From the NCBI GenBank assembly GCA_029219885.1, contig JAQXUH010000082.1:1-41550 (forward strand): 41,550 nucleotides of DNA. The letters are read 5' to 3'. Below, one piece after another: positions 18,431 through 26,144 of the stretch. The notes below the pieces were generated by a model, which saw nothing but the letters and a program-made list of their open reading frames with translations, had not been told where the DNA came from and searched no databases. The position numbers and the translations under genes are program-made. The DNA comes from Eubacteriales bacterium (GTDB lineage: Bacteria; Bacillota; Clostridia; Oscillospirales; Acutalibacteraceae). How positions within the stretch are numbered: position 1 is the stretch's first letter; each line of letters opens with the position of its first letter.

Positions 18431-19072
18431 TTAATCATTTTTGCTGTCCTCAATAGTTCCGTTCTTTATTCTGTAAACCTTATCACAAAGCAAGGATATA
18501 TCTTCTTTATTATGGCTTGCAATAATTACCGTTGCACCATTCTCATTTTCTTTTTTGATTATATCTCTAAACATATTTACACCGTTTTCGTCAAGAGCGT
18601 TAGTCGGCTCATCAAGAAGCAAAATATCAGGATGAGACATAATCGCTTGAGCTATACAAAGTTTTTGCTTCATACCAAGAGAAAACTTTTTATATATCAA
18701 ACTCGAATCAGCGTCCAAACCCACAGAGCTTATAGCCATATCAATTTCTTTATCACTTATTTTTTTGTTGCTGAAGCTGTTAAGAAGTCTAAGATTTTCC
18801 TTGGCGGTCAGCTCATTAAAAAGACCGATATTTTCAATCATTATACCTACTGTTTCCCGGCTTTTTGATTTATATATATCAATTCCGTTTACTTCAACCT
18901 TGCCGTCAGGTTTTAAAAGACCAGCAACAGTCCTTAAAAGCATTGTTTTACCGCTTCCGTTTTCACCTACAAAACCATATATTTTACCTTTTTCAAGAGT
19001 AAGGTTTATATTGCTTAAAACAAGATTATTTTTAATTTTCTTTGAAACATTTTCTAAAATAATGTAGCTCAT
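18431..19072 (-). CDS. ABC transporter ATP-binding protein
   Basis: 213 residues. Walker A is GENGSGKT (about 36-43), the Q-loop region is IGLFNELTAKENL, the signature is FSLGMKQK, a variant of LSGGQ common in ABC-2-type exporters, Walker B is DILLLDEP and the H-loop is VIIASHN. It lies 3 bases behind one membrane gene and 6 before the unknown exported protein, so it powers the transporter formed by the two membrane proteins of this operon. Substrate unknown. Confidence 0.93.
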   Translation of the reverse strand: MSYIILENVSKKIKNNLVLSNINLTLEKGKIYGFVGENGSGKTMLLRTVAGLLKPDGKVEVNGIDIYKSKSRETVGIMIENIGLFNELTAKENLRLLNSFSNKKISDKEIDMAISSVGLDADSSLIYKKFSLGMKQKLCIAQAIMSHPDILLLDEPTNALDENGVNMFRDIIKKENENGATVIIASHNKEDISLLCDKVYRIKNGTIEDSKND

Positions 19073-19075
19073 TTT

Positions 19076-19858
19076 TTACTCCTCATCATATTGTTTTAGG
19101 GATATATCAAAATTTCTAAGAAGAAAATACAAAGCAACAGCCCACGCTGCAAGTAAAATAATATTATAAACTACACTCACTAACGGTTCCATCAACTGCG
19201 TTTCCCTATCATTCATCATTTCAAAATAGCCGTTATACCAACTGAGCATATATCTTGCAACAGGATTCAGCAGGATAAAAACAACCATAAACACAGGATT
19301 GTATTTATAGTAAGTAATAGTAACGCCCAAAGTCAAAACGCAGTAAATTAAGACAAATACAAGGTACGAATTAACACTTCCAATAAAAATTGACAATGTG
19401 CATACCCCACAGGAAAAAGTAAGCAAAGTTAAATAGAATACAAAAAAGCATAGCACAAAATCAGCACTTATTTCTCTGTAACCGCTAAAAAGCAATTTAA
19501 AAATTAAAAATAACAGAGCAGAAATAAGGCAGTACAATCCAAGAAACACAAATTTTTCCGCAAAATATTTGAATTTTGAATTTCCGCGAGTAAATATAAA
19601 AATGCTTGTCTTTGACAAATTCTTTTCATAATAATTCATAATCGGCAATGCAAGTATGAATATCAGCAAAATCCCCTGAAAATTACTGAAACCAAAGCTG
19701 TAAAAATCGTTATAGCCTACTATTTTTTCAAATACAGTATAAATACTGTTTTCATCATTAACCACATCTGTGGAAAATGCATAAACAAAGCCCAAAAATA
19801 TTGATAAAACAGAAATGCCGATTAATCTTTTGTACTCAAAAAAATGCTTTATCCTCAT
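19076..19858 (-). CDS. ABC-2-like membrane protein (putative permease)
   Basis: 260 residues with about six hydrophobic segments (about 14-28, 58-76, 100-122, 133-157, 161-201, 226-246). No catalytic motif. It overlaps the previous membrane gene by ATGA and runs directly into the ATPase gene, whose ribosome binding site lies inside its last codons. The arrangement of two half-permeases and one ATPase fits a peptide or antibiotic exporter or immunity-type ABC system; this is inference from context. Confidence 0.75.
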   Translation of the reverse strand: MRIKHFFEYKRLIGISVLSIFLGFVYAFSTDVVNDENSIYTVFEKIVGYNDFYSFGFSNFQGILLIFILALPIMNYYEKNLSKTSIFIFTRGNSKFKYFAEKFVFLGLYCLISALLFLIFKLLFSGYREISADFVLCFFVFYLTLLTFSCGVCTLSIFIGSVNSYLVFVLIYCVLTLGVTITYYKYNPVFMVVFILLNPVARYMLSWYNGYFEMMNDRETQLMEPLVSVVYNIILLAAWAVALYFLLRNFDISLKQYDEE

Positions 19859-20700
19859 ACTACATCACCGAGCTTTTTTATATTTATTCTTGATAAAACA
19901 ATTGATAAAGCCAGCATTAATATAATAATTGCGAAGAAAGCCAAATAATTTATTCCCCTTGAAATATTCTCCGAAAGGACATAATCTGACATTGAAATTT
20001 CAAAGCCGAAATTTGAAAGAGTGAAAGACGAAATGATGTTTAAAAGAGTATTAAACACGAAGAAAGGTACTACAATCATTGCTCTGTTTTTAAAATAGAA
20101 AGACAGCGAATATGTAAGCATTGCACCAACACCTGCATAAAGAGTAATGAAAATAACGTAAATAAGAGAATACAAAAAAGGATAAGAAATAAACAAATTT
20201 TTAAAAGCAAGCGTCGTCATATATTCGCTATCTGCAAGATATAAAAACGCTTGATTACTTGCAAGTCCCGTAAGGTCAGCCGTTGAAATATCAGGAAACG
20301 CAGCGGCACCTAAAATAAGATTGATAAAAACAGGCACGCCTACAGTTAAAACAGTTGAATATGCACACACAAACAATTTAGAGTAAAAATACTGTTCACG
20401 GCTGCAAAGCTGAAAAATCACAGGCAGACGGTTATTCTTTTTGTCGTCAATATAGCTGTCGCAAAAAGGAACGACGCTTAATATAGGGAGTACAGTAAAA
20501 AGTATTGAAGAAAACATATTTTTACTTGATATGATTGAGGTATCCCTAAAAGATTTAATATCAGGCATATATTGACCGAAATCTGCAAAAGCATAAAAAG
20601 CAAAAGATAAAAGAGATAAAGCAATCGAAACAGCAAGGATAAATTTGTACTGTTTTCTATTAAGCAAAATATAAAGTTGTGATTTTATTGCATTTTTCAT
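19855..20700 (-). CDS. ABC-2-like membrane protein (putative permease)
   Basis: 281 residues from MKNAIKSQLYILLNRKQYKF. About six hydrophobic segments, and a long outer loop at about 130-165 after the second pair. I place the start at 20700, where GGAG stands six bases upstream; the ATG 12 bases earlier contains that site and has only a weak one of its own. The N-terminal KSQLYILLNRKQYKFIL is like other ABC-2 permeases. First gene of the operon, behind a promoter whose -35 lies in a large palindrome shared with padR. Confidence 0.75.
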   Translation of the reverse strand: MKNAIKSQLYILLNRKQYKFILAVSIALSLLSFAFYAFADFGQYMPDIKSFRDTSIISSKNMFSSILFTVLPILSVVPFCDSYIDDKKNNRLPVIFQLCSREQYFYSKLFVCAYSTVLTVGVPVFINLILGAAAFPDISTADLTGLASNQAFLYLADSEYMTTLAFKNLFISYPFLYSLIYVIFITLYAGVGAMLTYSLSFYFKNRAMIVVPFFVFNTLLNIISSFTLSNFGFEISMSDYVLSENISRGINYLAFFAIIILMLALSIVLSRINIKKLGDVV

Positions 20701-20774
20701 AATTTTCTCCATTTAGTCCCGCCTGTTTAACAAGCGTGACCATCAGTTACTTGTTACTGATTTATTTCAACTCT

Positions 20775-20803
20775 AAAATAGCACATATGTTAATATTTGT
20801 CAA
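20775..20803 (-). promoter_or_regulatory. Promoter of the ABC operon
   Basis: Minus strand TTGACA (20798-20803), 17 bases, TATTTT (20775-20780). The -35 lies inside the left arm of the palindrome at 20796-20836, so a bound protein would block it. The leader also contains TAACAAG/CTTGTTA arms about 75 bases further on. Confidence 0.75.
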
Positions 20804-20836
20804 CAATATATTTGCAGGAAATATATTGTTGACAAA
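20796..20836. promoter_or_regulatory. Perfect 18-bp-arm palindrome, candidate PadR operator
   Basis: TTTGTCAACAATATATTT (20796-20813) and its exact reverse complement (20819-20836) are separated by GCAGG. Each arm carries an outward TTGACA. It lies in the divergent region between the ABC operon and padR, overlapping the -35 of the ABC promoter and lying 10 bases before the -35 of padR. A perfect match of this length is well beyond chance. Known PadR sites are palindromes of similar place, but this sequence has no clear ATGT-N-ACAT core, so the binder is inferred. Confidence 0.75.
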
Positions 20837-20845
20837 ATGTTTTTC

Positions 20846-20874
20846 TTGCAATGTTAGGAAAATAATTGTATAAT
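20846..20874 (+). promoter_or_regulatory. Promoter of padR
   Basis: TTGCAA (20846-20851), 17 bases, TATAAT (20869-20874). Confidence 0.7.
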
Positions 20875-20923
20875 ATAAATAAGCTTGATACTGCAAAATA
20901 CTAATTCAATCAGAGGTATTATT

Positions 20924-21271
20924 TTGGGACAAAATCAAGATAATTTTAAACGCGGAACAGCAGAGCTTTTAGTCCTGCACCTACTGCAAAAAGAAGATTT
21001 ATACGGATATCAAATAACAAACGCATTTGAGGAAAAGAGCAACGGTGTTTATACAATGCTTGAAGGCTCACTTTACCCTATTCTTTACCGTTTAACCGAA
21101 GCCGGCTACATCAGTGATTATGAAAAGCTGGTAGGAAAAAGAAGAACAAGACGTTATTATCATCTTGAAGATAAAGGAAGAGAATATTACAAAGAAATAC
21201 TCAATGATTATGACTTGATAAGTGACAGTATAAATCGAATTTTAGACAGGAAGGAACAGCAGAATGGATAA
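20924..21271 (+). CDS. PadR family transcriptional regulator
   Basis: 115 residues from a TTG start (MGQNQDNFKRGTAELLVLHLL...). The start is chosen because AGAGGT lies six bases upstream and family members begin here; an ATG 13 codons earlier has no ribosome binding site. The winged helix includes KEDLYGYQI, GVYTMLEGSLYPILYRLTEAGYI and RRTRRYYHLEDKGREY, a complete short PadR (subfamily s1). Such regulators usually repress a neighbouring transporter operon and themselves. It overlaps the next gene by 8 bases. Confidence 0.92.
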   Translation: MGQNQDNFKRGTAELLVLHLLQKEDLYGYQITNAFEEKSNGVYTMLEGSLYPILYRLTEAGYISDYEKLVGKRRTRRYYHLEDKGREYYKEILNDYDLISDSINRILDRKEQQNG

Positions 21272-21674
21272 TGCTTTGCAAAAGGAATTAAAAAAGTATA
21301 TCAGAGAAGTTAAAAAACTTCTCATATGCGATTCCAAAACAAAAAAGAAATTCATAAAAGATTTCAGCGAAAGTCTATACGACTATGCTGACTCAAAAGA
21401 TGAAACGGATATACAAATTATTCGAAAACATTTCGGCAATCCTGAAGAAATCGCAAAATCTTTTCTGTCGGAAATGGATATCAAAACTGTCAAAAAACGT
21501 ATGGCATTAAAGAGCGTTATCTTAACAGCCTTAATCATCATAATATCTGTTATATCTGTTACGGCAATTGAAATATGTATAGATTCACATACAAGTGCTC
21601 ACGGAACAGGCATAGAAACATTATATGACAATAACGGCAATAAATTATCTGAAAATTATTATGAATATTATTGA
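21264..21674 (+). CDS. HAAS/DUF6120-like membrane protein, PadR partner
   Basis: 136 residues. The first 70 are helical and charged (KYIREVKKLLICDSKTKKKFIKDFSES..., then IIRKHFGNPEEIAKSFLSEM), the pattern of HAAS-type domains that accompany PadR regulators. A membrane segment follows at about 85-107, then a short outer tail ending in NYYEYY. Such proteins are thought to sense membrane state or bind the PadR protein; this is family-level inference. The ribosome binding site AGGAAGGAA lies within the end of padR. The tail may be truncated: the same frame stays open for 30 codons after the TGA stop. Confidence 0.75.
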   Translation: MDNALQKELKKYIREVKKLLICDSKTKKKFIKDFSESLYDYADSKDETDIQIIRKHFGNPEEIAKSFLSEMDIKTVKKRMALKSVILTALIIIISVISVTAIEICIDSHTSAHGTGIETLYDNNGNKLSENYYEYY

Positions 21675-21767
21675 GAAATTGTAACGAAATATGTTGCTTC
21701 TGTTGCAACAAACGATATTGATAAAAATATGATTCTTTCCTGTTCAAATACAGGAACGCTTTCTTAA
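21675..21767 (+). pseudogene. Possible lost C-terminal extension after an in-frame TGA
   Basis: Directly after the TGA of the HAAS-like gene the same frame reads 30 sense codons (EIVTKYVASVATNDIDKNM, then ILSCSNTGTLS) to a TAA at 21765-21767. The composition is protein-like and a single base change would open the stop. It could equally be chance in a 156-base gap. Confidence 0.3.
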
Positions 21768-21782
21768 AAAAGACAAAACAAA

Positions 21783-21824
21783 AGGACTGTCGATACTCGA
21801 TGAGTACGACAGTCCTGTTTTTTT
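21783..21824 (-). terminator. Bidirectional terminator between the padR operon and lysC
   Basis: AGGACTGTCG (21783-21792) pairs with CGACAGTCCT (21807-21816), and TACTC/GAGTA extend the stem inward past one unpaired base. T-runs follow on both strands (eight T on the plus strand). Confidence 0.85.
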
Positions 21825-21829
21825 TAGTA

Positions 21830-23032
21830 TCAGTCATTTGGGATGAATGCCTTATGAACAGCGGAAACTGCTCTGTCAGCAGAATCAGCGTCAATGATAA
21901 CAGAAATCTTAATCTCAGAAGTTGAAATCATCTGAATGTTGATATTGCTCTCGTAAAGAGCCTCGAACATCTTAGTTGCTGTTCCAGGATGAGATTCCAT
22001 ACCTGCACCAACGATAGAAACCTTGGCAACGTCTGTATTGCAGACAATTTTGCAGTCATCAAGGAAATCTTCAAGAAGCTCTACTGCAACAGGTCCGTTG
22101 TCCTTGCTTACTGTGAAAACGATATCCTTTGTACCGTCTCTGCCGAAAGACTGAAGAATGATATCAACATTTATATTCTTTGCTGAAAGCTTTGAGAAAA
22201 TCTTGAATGCGATACCCGGAGTATCCTGTAAGCCTAATATTGAAACAAGTGCAACGTCCTTATCCTTAGTTACACCTCTGATTAACATTTTTTCCATCTT
22301 TGCTGCCTCCTTAACGATTGTACCCGGAATTGGGTTAAGTGATGAGAGAACCTCAAGCTCTACTCCGTATTTCTTTGCCATTTCAACTGAACGATTGTTG
22401 AGAACCTGTGCACCGAGAGTTGCAAGCTCAAGCATTTCGTCATAAGTGATTTCCTTAAGCTTAACTGCGTTATCAACCTTTCTCGGGTCTGCGGTATAAA
22501 CGCCCTCAACGTCTGTGAAAATTTGGCATTTATCAGCCTTAAGTGTTGCTGCGATAGCTACTGCTGAAGTATCTGAACCGCCTCTGCCGAGAGTAGTTAA
22601 ATCGTCATAGCGGTTAATTCCCTGAAAGCCTGCAACAACTACGATATTACGCTTTGCAATTTCTGCCTGAAGTCTGTTAGGCTTGATATTCTTAATTCTC
22701 GCAGAGCCGTAAATTGAGTTTGTATTAAAGCCTGCCTGCCAGCCCAAAAGGCTTATAACAGGATAGCCGAGAGATTCAATAGCCATAGCAAGAAGTGAAA
22801 TTGAAATCTGCTCGCCTGCTGTAAGAAGCTGGTCCATCTCCCTCTTAGCAGCCTTTGGATTGATTTCCTCTGCCTTTGCAATCAAATCATCTGTGGTGTC
22901 ACCCTGAGCAGAAACAACGACAACAACGTCATTTCCCTGCTTGTAAGTATCAGTTACGATACGGGCAACGTTCATAACACGCTCTGCGTCCGCAACCGAA
23001 GAGCCGCCGAACTTTTGAACAATAAGTCCCAT
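21830..23032 (-). CDS. lysC: Aspartate kinase
   Basis: 400 residues; phosphorylates aspartate at the head of the lysine/threonine/methionine pathway. The kinase domain starts LIVQKFGGSSVAD (3-15) and contains LGRGGSDTSAVAIAA (about 148-162) and FTDVEGVYTADPR. Two ACT domains fill about 265-400 (VSILGLQDTPGIAFKIFSKL and VSIVGAGMESHPGTATKMFE), so feedback inhibition by lysine and/or threonine is expected. It is the third gene of ACT-hom-lysC, 45 bases behind hom. No lysine riboswitch is visible. Confidence 0.96.
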   Translation of the reverse strand: MGLIVQKFGGSSVADAERVMNVARIVTDTYKQGNDVVVVVSAQGDTTDDLIAKAEEINPKAAKREMDQLLTAGEQISISLLAMAIESLGYPVISLLGWQAGFNTNSIYGSARIKNIKPNRLQAEIAKRNIVVVAGFQGINRYDDLTTLGRGGSDTSAVAIAATLKADKCQIFTDVEGVYTADPRKVDNAVKLKEITYDEMLELATLGAQVLNNRSVEMAKKYGVELEVLSSLNPIPGTIVKEAAKMEKMLIRGVTKDKDVALVSILGLQDTPGIAFKIFSKLSAKNINVDIILQSFGRDGTKDIVFTVSKDNGPVAVELLEDFLDDCKIVCNTDVAKVSIVGAGMESHPGTATKMFEALYESNINIQMISTSEIKISVIIDADSADRAVSAVHKAFIPND

Positions 23033-23077
23033 AAGTTTGTAATCCTCCGAATATAGTTTGTATATAATTAGTATTAA

Positions 23078-24295
23078 TTAATAGTTTGTAACTTTAATAG
23101 TATTGATAACGTCAATGCCCTCAAGCTTTTCGTTAAGCTCATTTTCCGTCATAATATCGGTAATAAATGCAACCTCATCTGACGGCTGTCCCTGACGTGA
23201 AAGGTACTTGACCTCATCAAATACTGAATTGATTTTAGTACAGCTTGCCTTAGCACGAACATAGAAAGGCATTTTGATTGTGCTCTTATAATCAACAACA
23301 TAATCTTCTGAGCCTTCACCCCAGCCGAAAATCTTCTTCCTTTCGGTATGCTTTGCACAGTCGATAATATCCGCAACGACTGCTGAAGCGGTAGGAAGCT
23401 TACCTGCACCGGGACCGTAGAAGCATACATCTCCTACCGCGTCACCTCTGACAAGAACAGCGTTGAATACGTCCTTAACAGACGCAAGCTGAGAGCCGTT
23501 ATAAACAACCGCAGGACTTACAAAAGCTGCGATTTGGTCATCGCTGATGTGGATAATCTGTCCTAAAAGCTTAATTACTCCGCCTGCTGAATTGATATAT
23601 GAAACATCCTCAAGGGTAATATTTGTAATACCCTCAGTTTCAACCTGATTTGGATAAACGTGCTTGCCGAATGCAAGAGATGCAAGGATACAAACCTTAC
23701 GGCAGGCATCGTGACCTTCAACATCAGCAGTAGGGTCTTTCTCTGCATAGCCCTTTTCCTGAGCAATTTTCAGTGCCTCTTCAAAGGACATACCCTGTTC
23801 AATCATCATTGTGAGGATAAAGTTAGTAGTACCGTTAAGGATACCTGCAATGCCCTCAATATTATTTGCAGCAAGGCACTGAGTGAGAGGACGGATAATA
23901 GGAATACCGCCGCCTACAGACGCCTCGAAGAGGTAGTTAGTACCGCTTTCCTCGGCAGCCTTGAGAAGCTCAAGACCTCTCTGTGCGACTAACTCTTTGT
24001 TAGAAGTTACGACGCTTTTACCTGCCTTGAGAAGCTTCATTGTGAAATCAAATGCAGGATTGACACCGCCCATTGTTTCAGCAACAATCTTAATCTCATC
24101 GTCATTTAAAATATCGTTAAAATCTTTTGTAAATAAATCTTTATGCGGGTCGTCGGGAAAATCACGCAAATCGAGAATTTTAGCAACCTCAAGAGATTTT
24201 CCGCCGGTTTTAGCAGGAATTGAACTGCTGTGGCTTTCGATAACCTCAACAACACCTGAGCCTACTGTACCGTAGCCCATAACGGCAACCTTCAT
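23078..24295 (-). CDS. hom: Homoserine dehydrogenase
   Basis: 405 residues; reduces aspartate semialdehyde to homoserine. NAD(P) site GYGTVGSGVVEV (residues 7-18); catalytic region with TSNKELVA, GGGIPIIRPL, LNGTTNFILT and EKDPTADVEGHDACRK. The C-terminal 80 residues (from about 325) form an ACT domain, so threonine feedback is likely. An AGGAGG site lies 6-7 bases before the ATG. It is 11 bases behind the ACT-domain gene. Confidence 0.96.
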   Translation of the reverse strand: MKVAVMGYGTVGSGVVEVIESHSSSIPAKTGGKSLEVAKILDLRDFPDDPHKDLFTKDFNDILNDDEIKIVAETMGGVNPAFDFTMKLLKAGKSVVTSNKELVAQRGLELLKAAEESGTNYLFEASVGGGIPIIRPLTQCLAANNIEGIAGILNGTTNFILTMMIEQGMSFEEALKIAQEKGYAEKDPTADVEGHDACRKVCILASLAFGKHVYPNQVETEGITNITLEDVSYINSAGGVIKLLGQIIHISDDQIAAFVSPAVVYNGSQLASVKDVFNAVLVRGDAVGDVCFYGPGAGKLPTASAVVADIIDCAKHTERKKIFGWGEGSEDYVVDYKSTIKMPFYVRAKASCTKINSVFDEVKYLSRQGQPSDEVAFITDIMTENELNEKLEGIDVINTIKVTNY

Positions 24296-24306
24296 ATATT
24301 AACCTC

Positions 24307-24738
24307 CTATGATATCGACACGGCAGTTACGCCGTCTGTCTTTTTAATTAAACTAACAAGCTCGTCAGCAGAAACTGTCATTTCGGAAATTCTGACTGTA
24401 ACAGAAACATCTGCAACGGAATTAACAGGAACGCTTTGATTAACGGACAAAACGTTAGCACCTGCATTTGAGATAACACTCATCAAGGCAGATAAAACCC
24501 CTGCATTGTCACGAAGCTTTGCGTTAATAGTAGCAGTTTCGTCGCTGTCAGTACCGCTGTATTCAAATACCGCGTCCTTATATTTATAGTATGCACTTCT
24601 TGAAATGTCTGCCATTTTTACCGCCTGGCTGACAGAAGACGCATCCCCTGCGGCAAGCATATTTTTAGCTTCTATAACCTGAGAAAAGACCTTAGGAAGA
24701 ACGCTTGAATTAACAAGATAGTAATTAATCTTATCCAT
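24307..24738 (-). CDS. UPF0735 family ACT domain protein
   Basis: 143 residues. The N-terminal 65 residues look like a small helix-turn-helix (AAGDASSVSQAVKMADISRSAYYKYKDAV, positions about 30-58), and the C-terminal part is an ACT domain (NAKLRDNAGVLSALMSVISNAGANVLSVNQSVP). Proteins of this family are often next to hom in Firmicutes and are annotated ACT or PheB-like; they may sense an amino acid and regulate. First gene of the hom-lysC operon, behind its own promoter. Confidence 0.88.
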   Translation of the reverse strand: MDKINYYLVNSSVLPKVFSQVIEAKNMLAAGDASSVSQAVKMADISRSAYYKYKDAVFEYSGTDSDETATINAKLRDNAGVLSALMSVISNAGANVLSVNQSVPVNSVADVSVTVRISEMTVSADELVSLIKKTDGVTAVSIS

Positions 24739-24791
24739 TGAACTGTCCTTTGCTGGCGTACAACTGTTTTACTGTGGTAAACACTTTCTAT

Positions 24792-24820
24792 ATATTAACA
24801 AAAAACGTCTTACTTATCAA
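24792..24820 (-). promoter_or_regulatory. Promoter of the ACT-hom-lysC operon
   Basis: Minus strand TTGATA (24815-24820), 17 bases, TAATAT (24792-24797). The leader of about 50 bases is too short for a riboswitch. Confidence 0.65.
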
Positions 24821-24859
24821 GAGTAAAATTAAAAAAATTATGAAATATATTAAATTTAC

Positions 24860-24888
24860 TTGATTACCACTAGACATTAGTATAAAAT
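24860..24888 (+). promoter_or_regulatory. Promoter of the AI-2E family gene
   Basis: TTGATT (24860-24865), 17 bases, TAAAAT (24883-24888), about 45 bases before the ATG. Confidence 0.65.
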
Positions 24889-24932
24889 AATGTATAAGTT
24901 GAACAAATAATTTTAAAGGAAGTTGGGCTTAT

Positions 24933-26081
24933 ATGAACAGTAAGGTTGAAGAAAGACGGGCAACGCTGATAAATATTGCATATGTTGCTGTAATCTTGGC
25001 TCTTGTTTATGTGTTTTTTAAATACTGTTTCGGCGTAGCCGCACCATTTCTTCTTTCATTTTTCTTCGCCGTTGTACTGCAAAGGCCGCTGAGATGGCTT
25101 GACAAAAAGACGAAAAACAAGTGCCACGGTTTATGGTCTGTTTTGCTTGTACTTTTTGTAATTGCAATTATACTTGTACCGATAGGACTGATAATTTCTT
25201 CAATATTCAGAGAAATCGGAAGCTTTATATCATACCTTACAAATCAGCTTAATGACTTACCTGCATTTCTTGCAACGCTGGAAAAGGAAATTCTGTCTTT
25301 CCTTAAATTTTTACCTGACGCACTTTACACTACTGTTGCGGATAAAATAACCGAATTTTTCGGCACAGCAATAAACGACTTTGACCTGTCTGCATTGGGC
25401 ATCAATACTCAATCAATCACCAGCGGTATTACAAGCGGAATCAGCGGTATTTACTCTGTAGCAAAAAATGTTCCTTCAATACTGCTTGCAGTAGTAATCG
25501 GAATTATTGCTTGGATATTCTTTACAAAAGATTATAATTATGTTGTTGGCTTTATTAAGAAGCAACTTCCCGACAACCACAAAAACATTTTAAGTGAAAT
25601 CAAGCAGGTATTCTCCAAAACAATACTGAAAATGTTAAGAGCATACGGTATTATTATGTTCATAACCTTCTGTGAATTATTCCTTGGTTTCTCCATTATG
25701 AATTTGATAGGTATTATGAACAATTCATTTGCCTTTGTAATTGCAATATGTATTGCGATTTTCGATATTTTACCTGTTGCAGGCTCCGGCGGAATACTTA
25801 TTCCATGGGCACTTATCAGCTTGATTTCGGGAAATGTATCTCAAGCAATAGGACTTATAGTTTTGTATGCGATTATAACTGTAATCAGGCAGTATATCGA
25901 GCCTAAGATTGTTGGTGATTCGTTAGGCGTTCACCCTCTTGTAACTCTCGCAGGACTGTACTTCGGTCTTAAGCTGTTCGGCGTTATGGGAATGTTTATC
26001 GTGCCGATATGCGTTATGACAGTTAAAGCATTTAATGACACAGGAAGAATTCACCTCTACAACCCTCCTGAGAGGAATTAA
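24933..26081 (+). CDS. AI-2E family transporter (YdbI/YtvI-like permease)
   Basis: 382 residues with a double membrane pair at about 12-50 and 65-90, a long outer segment (about 95-180) and five further membrane helices (about 185-205, 240-265, 270-300, 300-330, 335-365). The motif FDILPVAGSGGILIPWAL and the late PKIVGDSLGVHPLVTLAGLY are typical. The family is named from E. coli TqsA, but most members outside E. coli are of unknown substrate and some are Na+/H+ antiporters. An AAGGAAG site precedes the ATG. Monocistronic, ended by the terminator shared with mgtE. Confidence 0.9.
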   Translation: MNSKVEERRATLINIAYVAVILALVYVFFKYCFGVAAPFLLSFFFAVVLQRPLRWLDKKTKNKCHGLWSVLLVLFVIAIILVPIGLIISSIFREIGSFISYLTNQLNDLPAFLATLEKEILSFLKFLPDALYTTVADKITEFFGTAINDFDLSALGINTQSITSGITSGISGIYSVAKNVPSILLAVVIGIIAWIFFTKDYNYVVGFIKKQLPDNHKNILSEIKQVFSKTILKMLRAYGIIMFITFCELFLGFSIMNLIGIMNNSFAFVIAICIAIFDILPVAGSGGILIPWALISLISGNVSQAIGLIVLYAIITVIRQYIEPKIVGDSLGVHPLVTLAGLYFGLKLFGVMGMFIVPICVMTVKAFNDTGRIHLYNPPERN

Positions 26082-26100
26082 AAGATAATAAAAACAACGA

Positions 26101-26134
26101 AAGGATTGTCACAATAAAGTGACAATCCTTTTTG
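26101..26134 (+). terminator. Bidirectional terminator between the AI-2E gene and mgtE
   Basis: AAGGATTGTCAC (26101-26112) and GTGACAATCCTT (26119-26130) form a perfect 12-bp stem with a 6-base loop, followed by TTTG on the plus strand and a T/G-rich tail on the minus strand. Confidence 0.85.
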
Positions 26135-26144
26135 TTATGCCATA

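Noticed and set aside
21672-21674. TGA as selenocysteine codon
   Set aside because: No convincing SECIS-like hairpin directly after it and no redox context; a mutated stop or a true end is simpler.
21780-23080. Lysine or threonine-type riboswitch for lysC/hom
   Set aside because: The leader before the first gene of the operon is about 50 bases and there is no room or motif for one.
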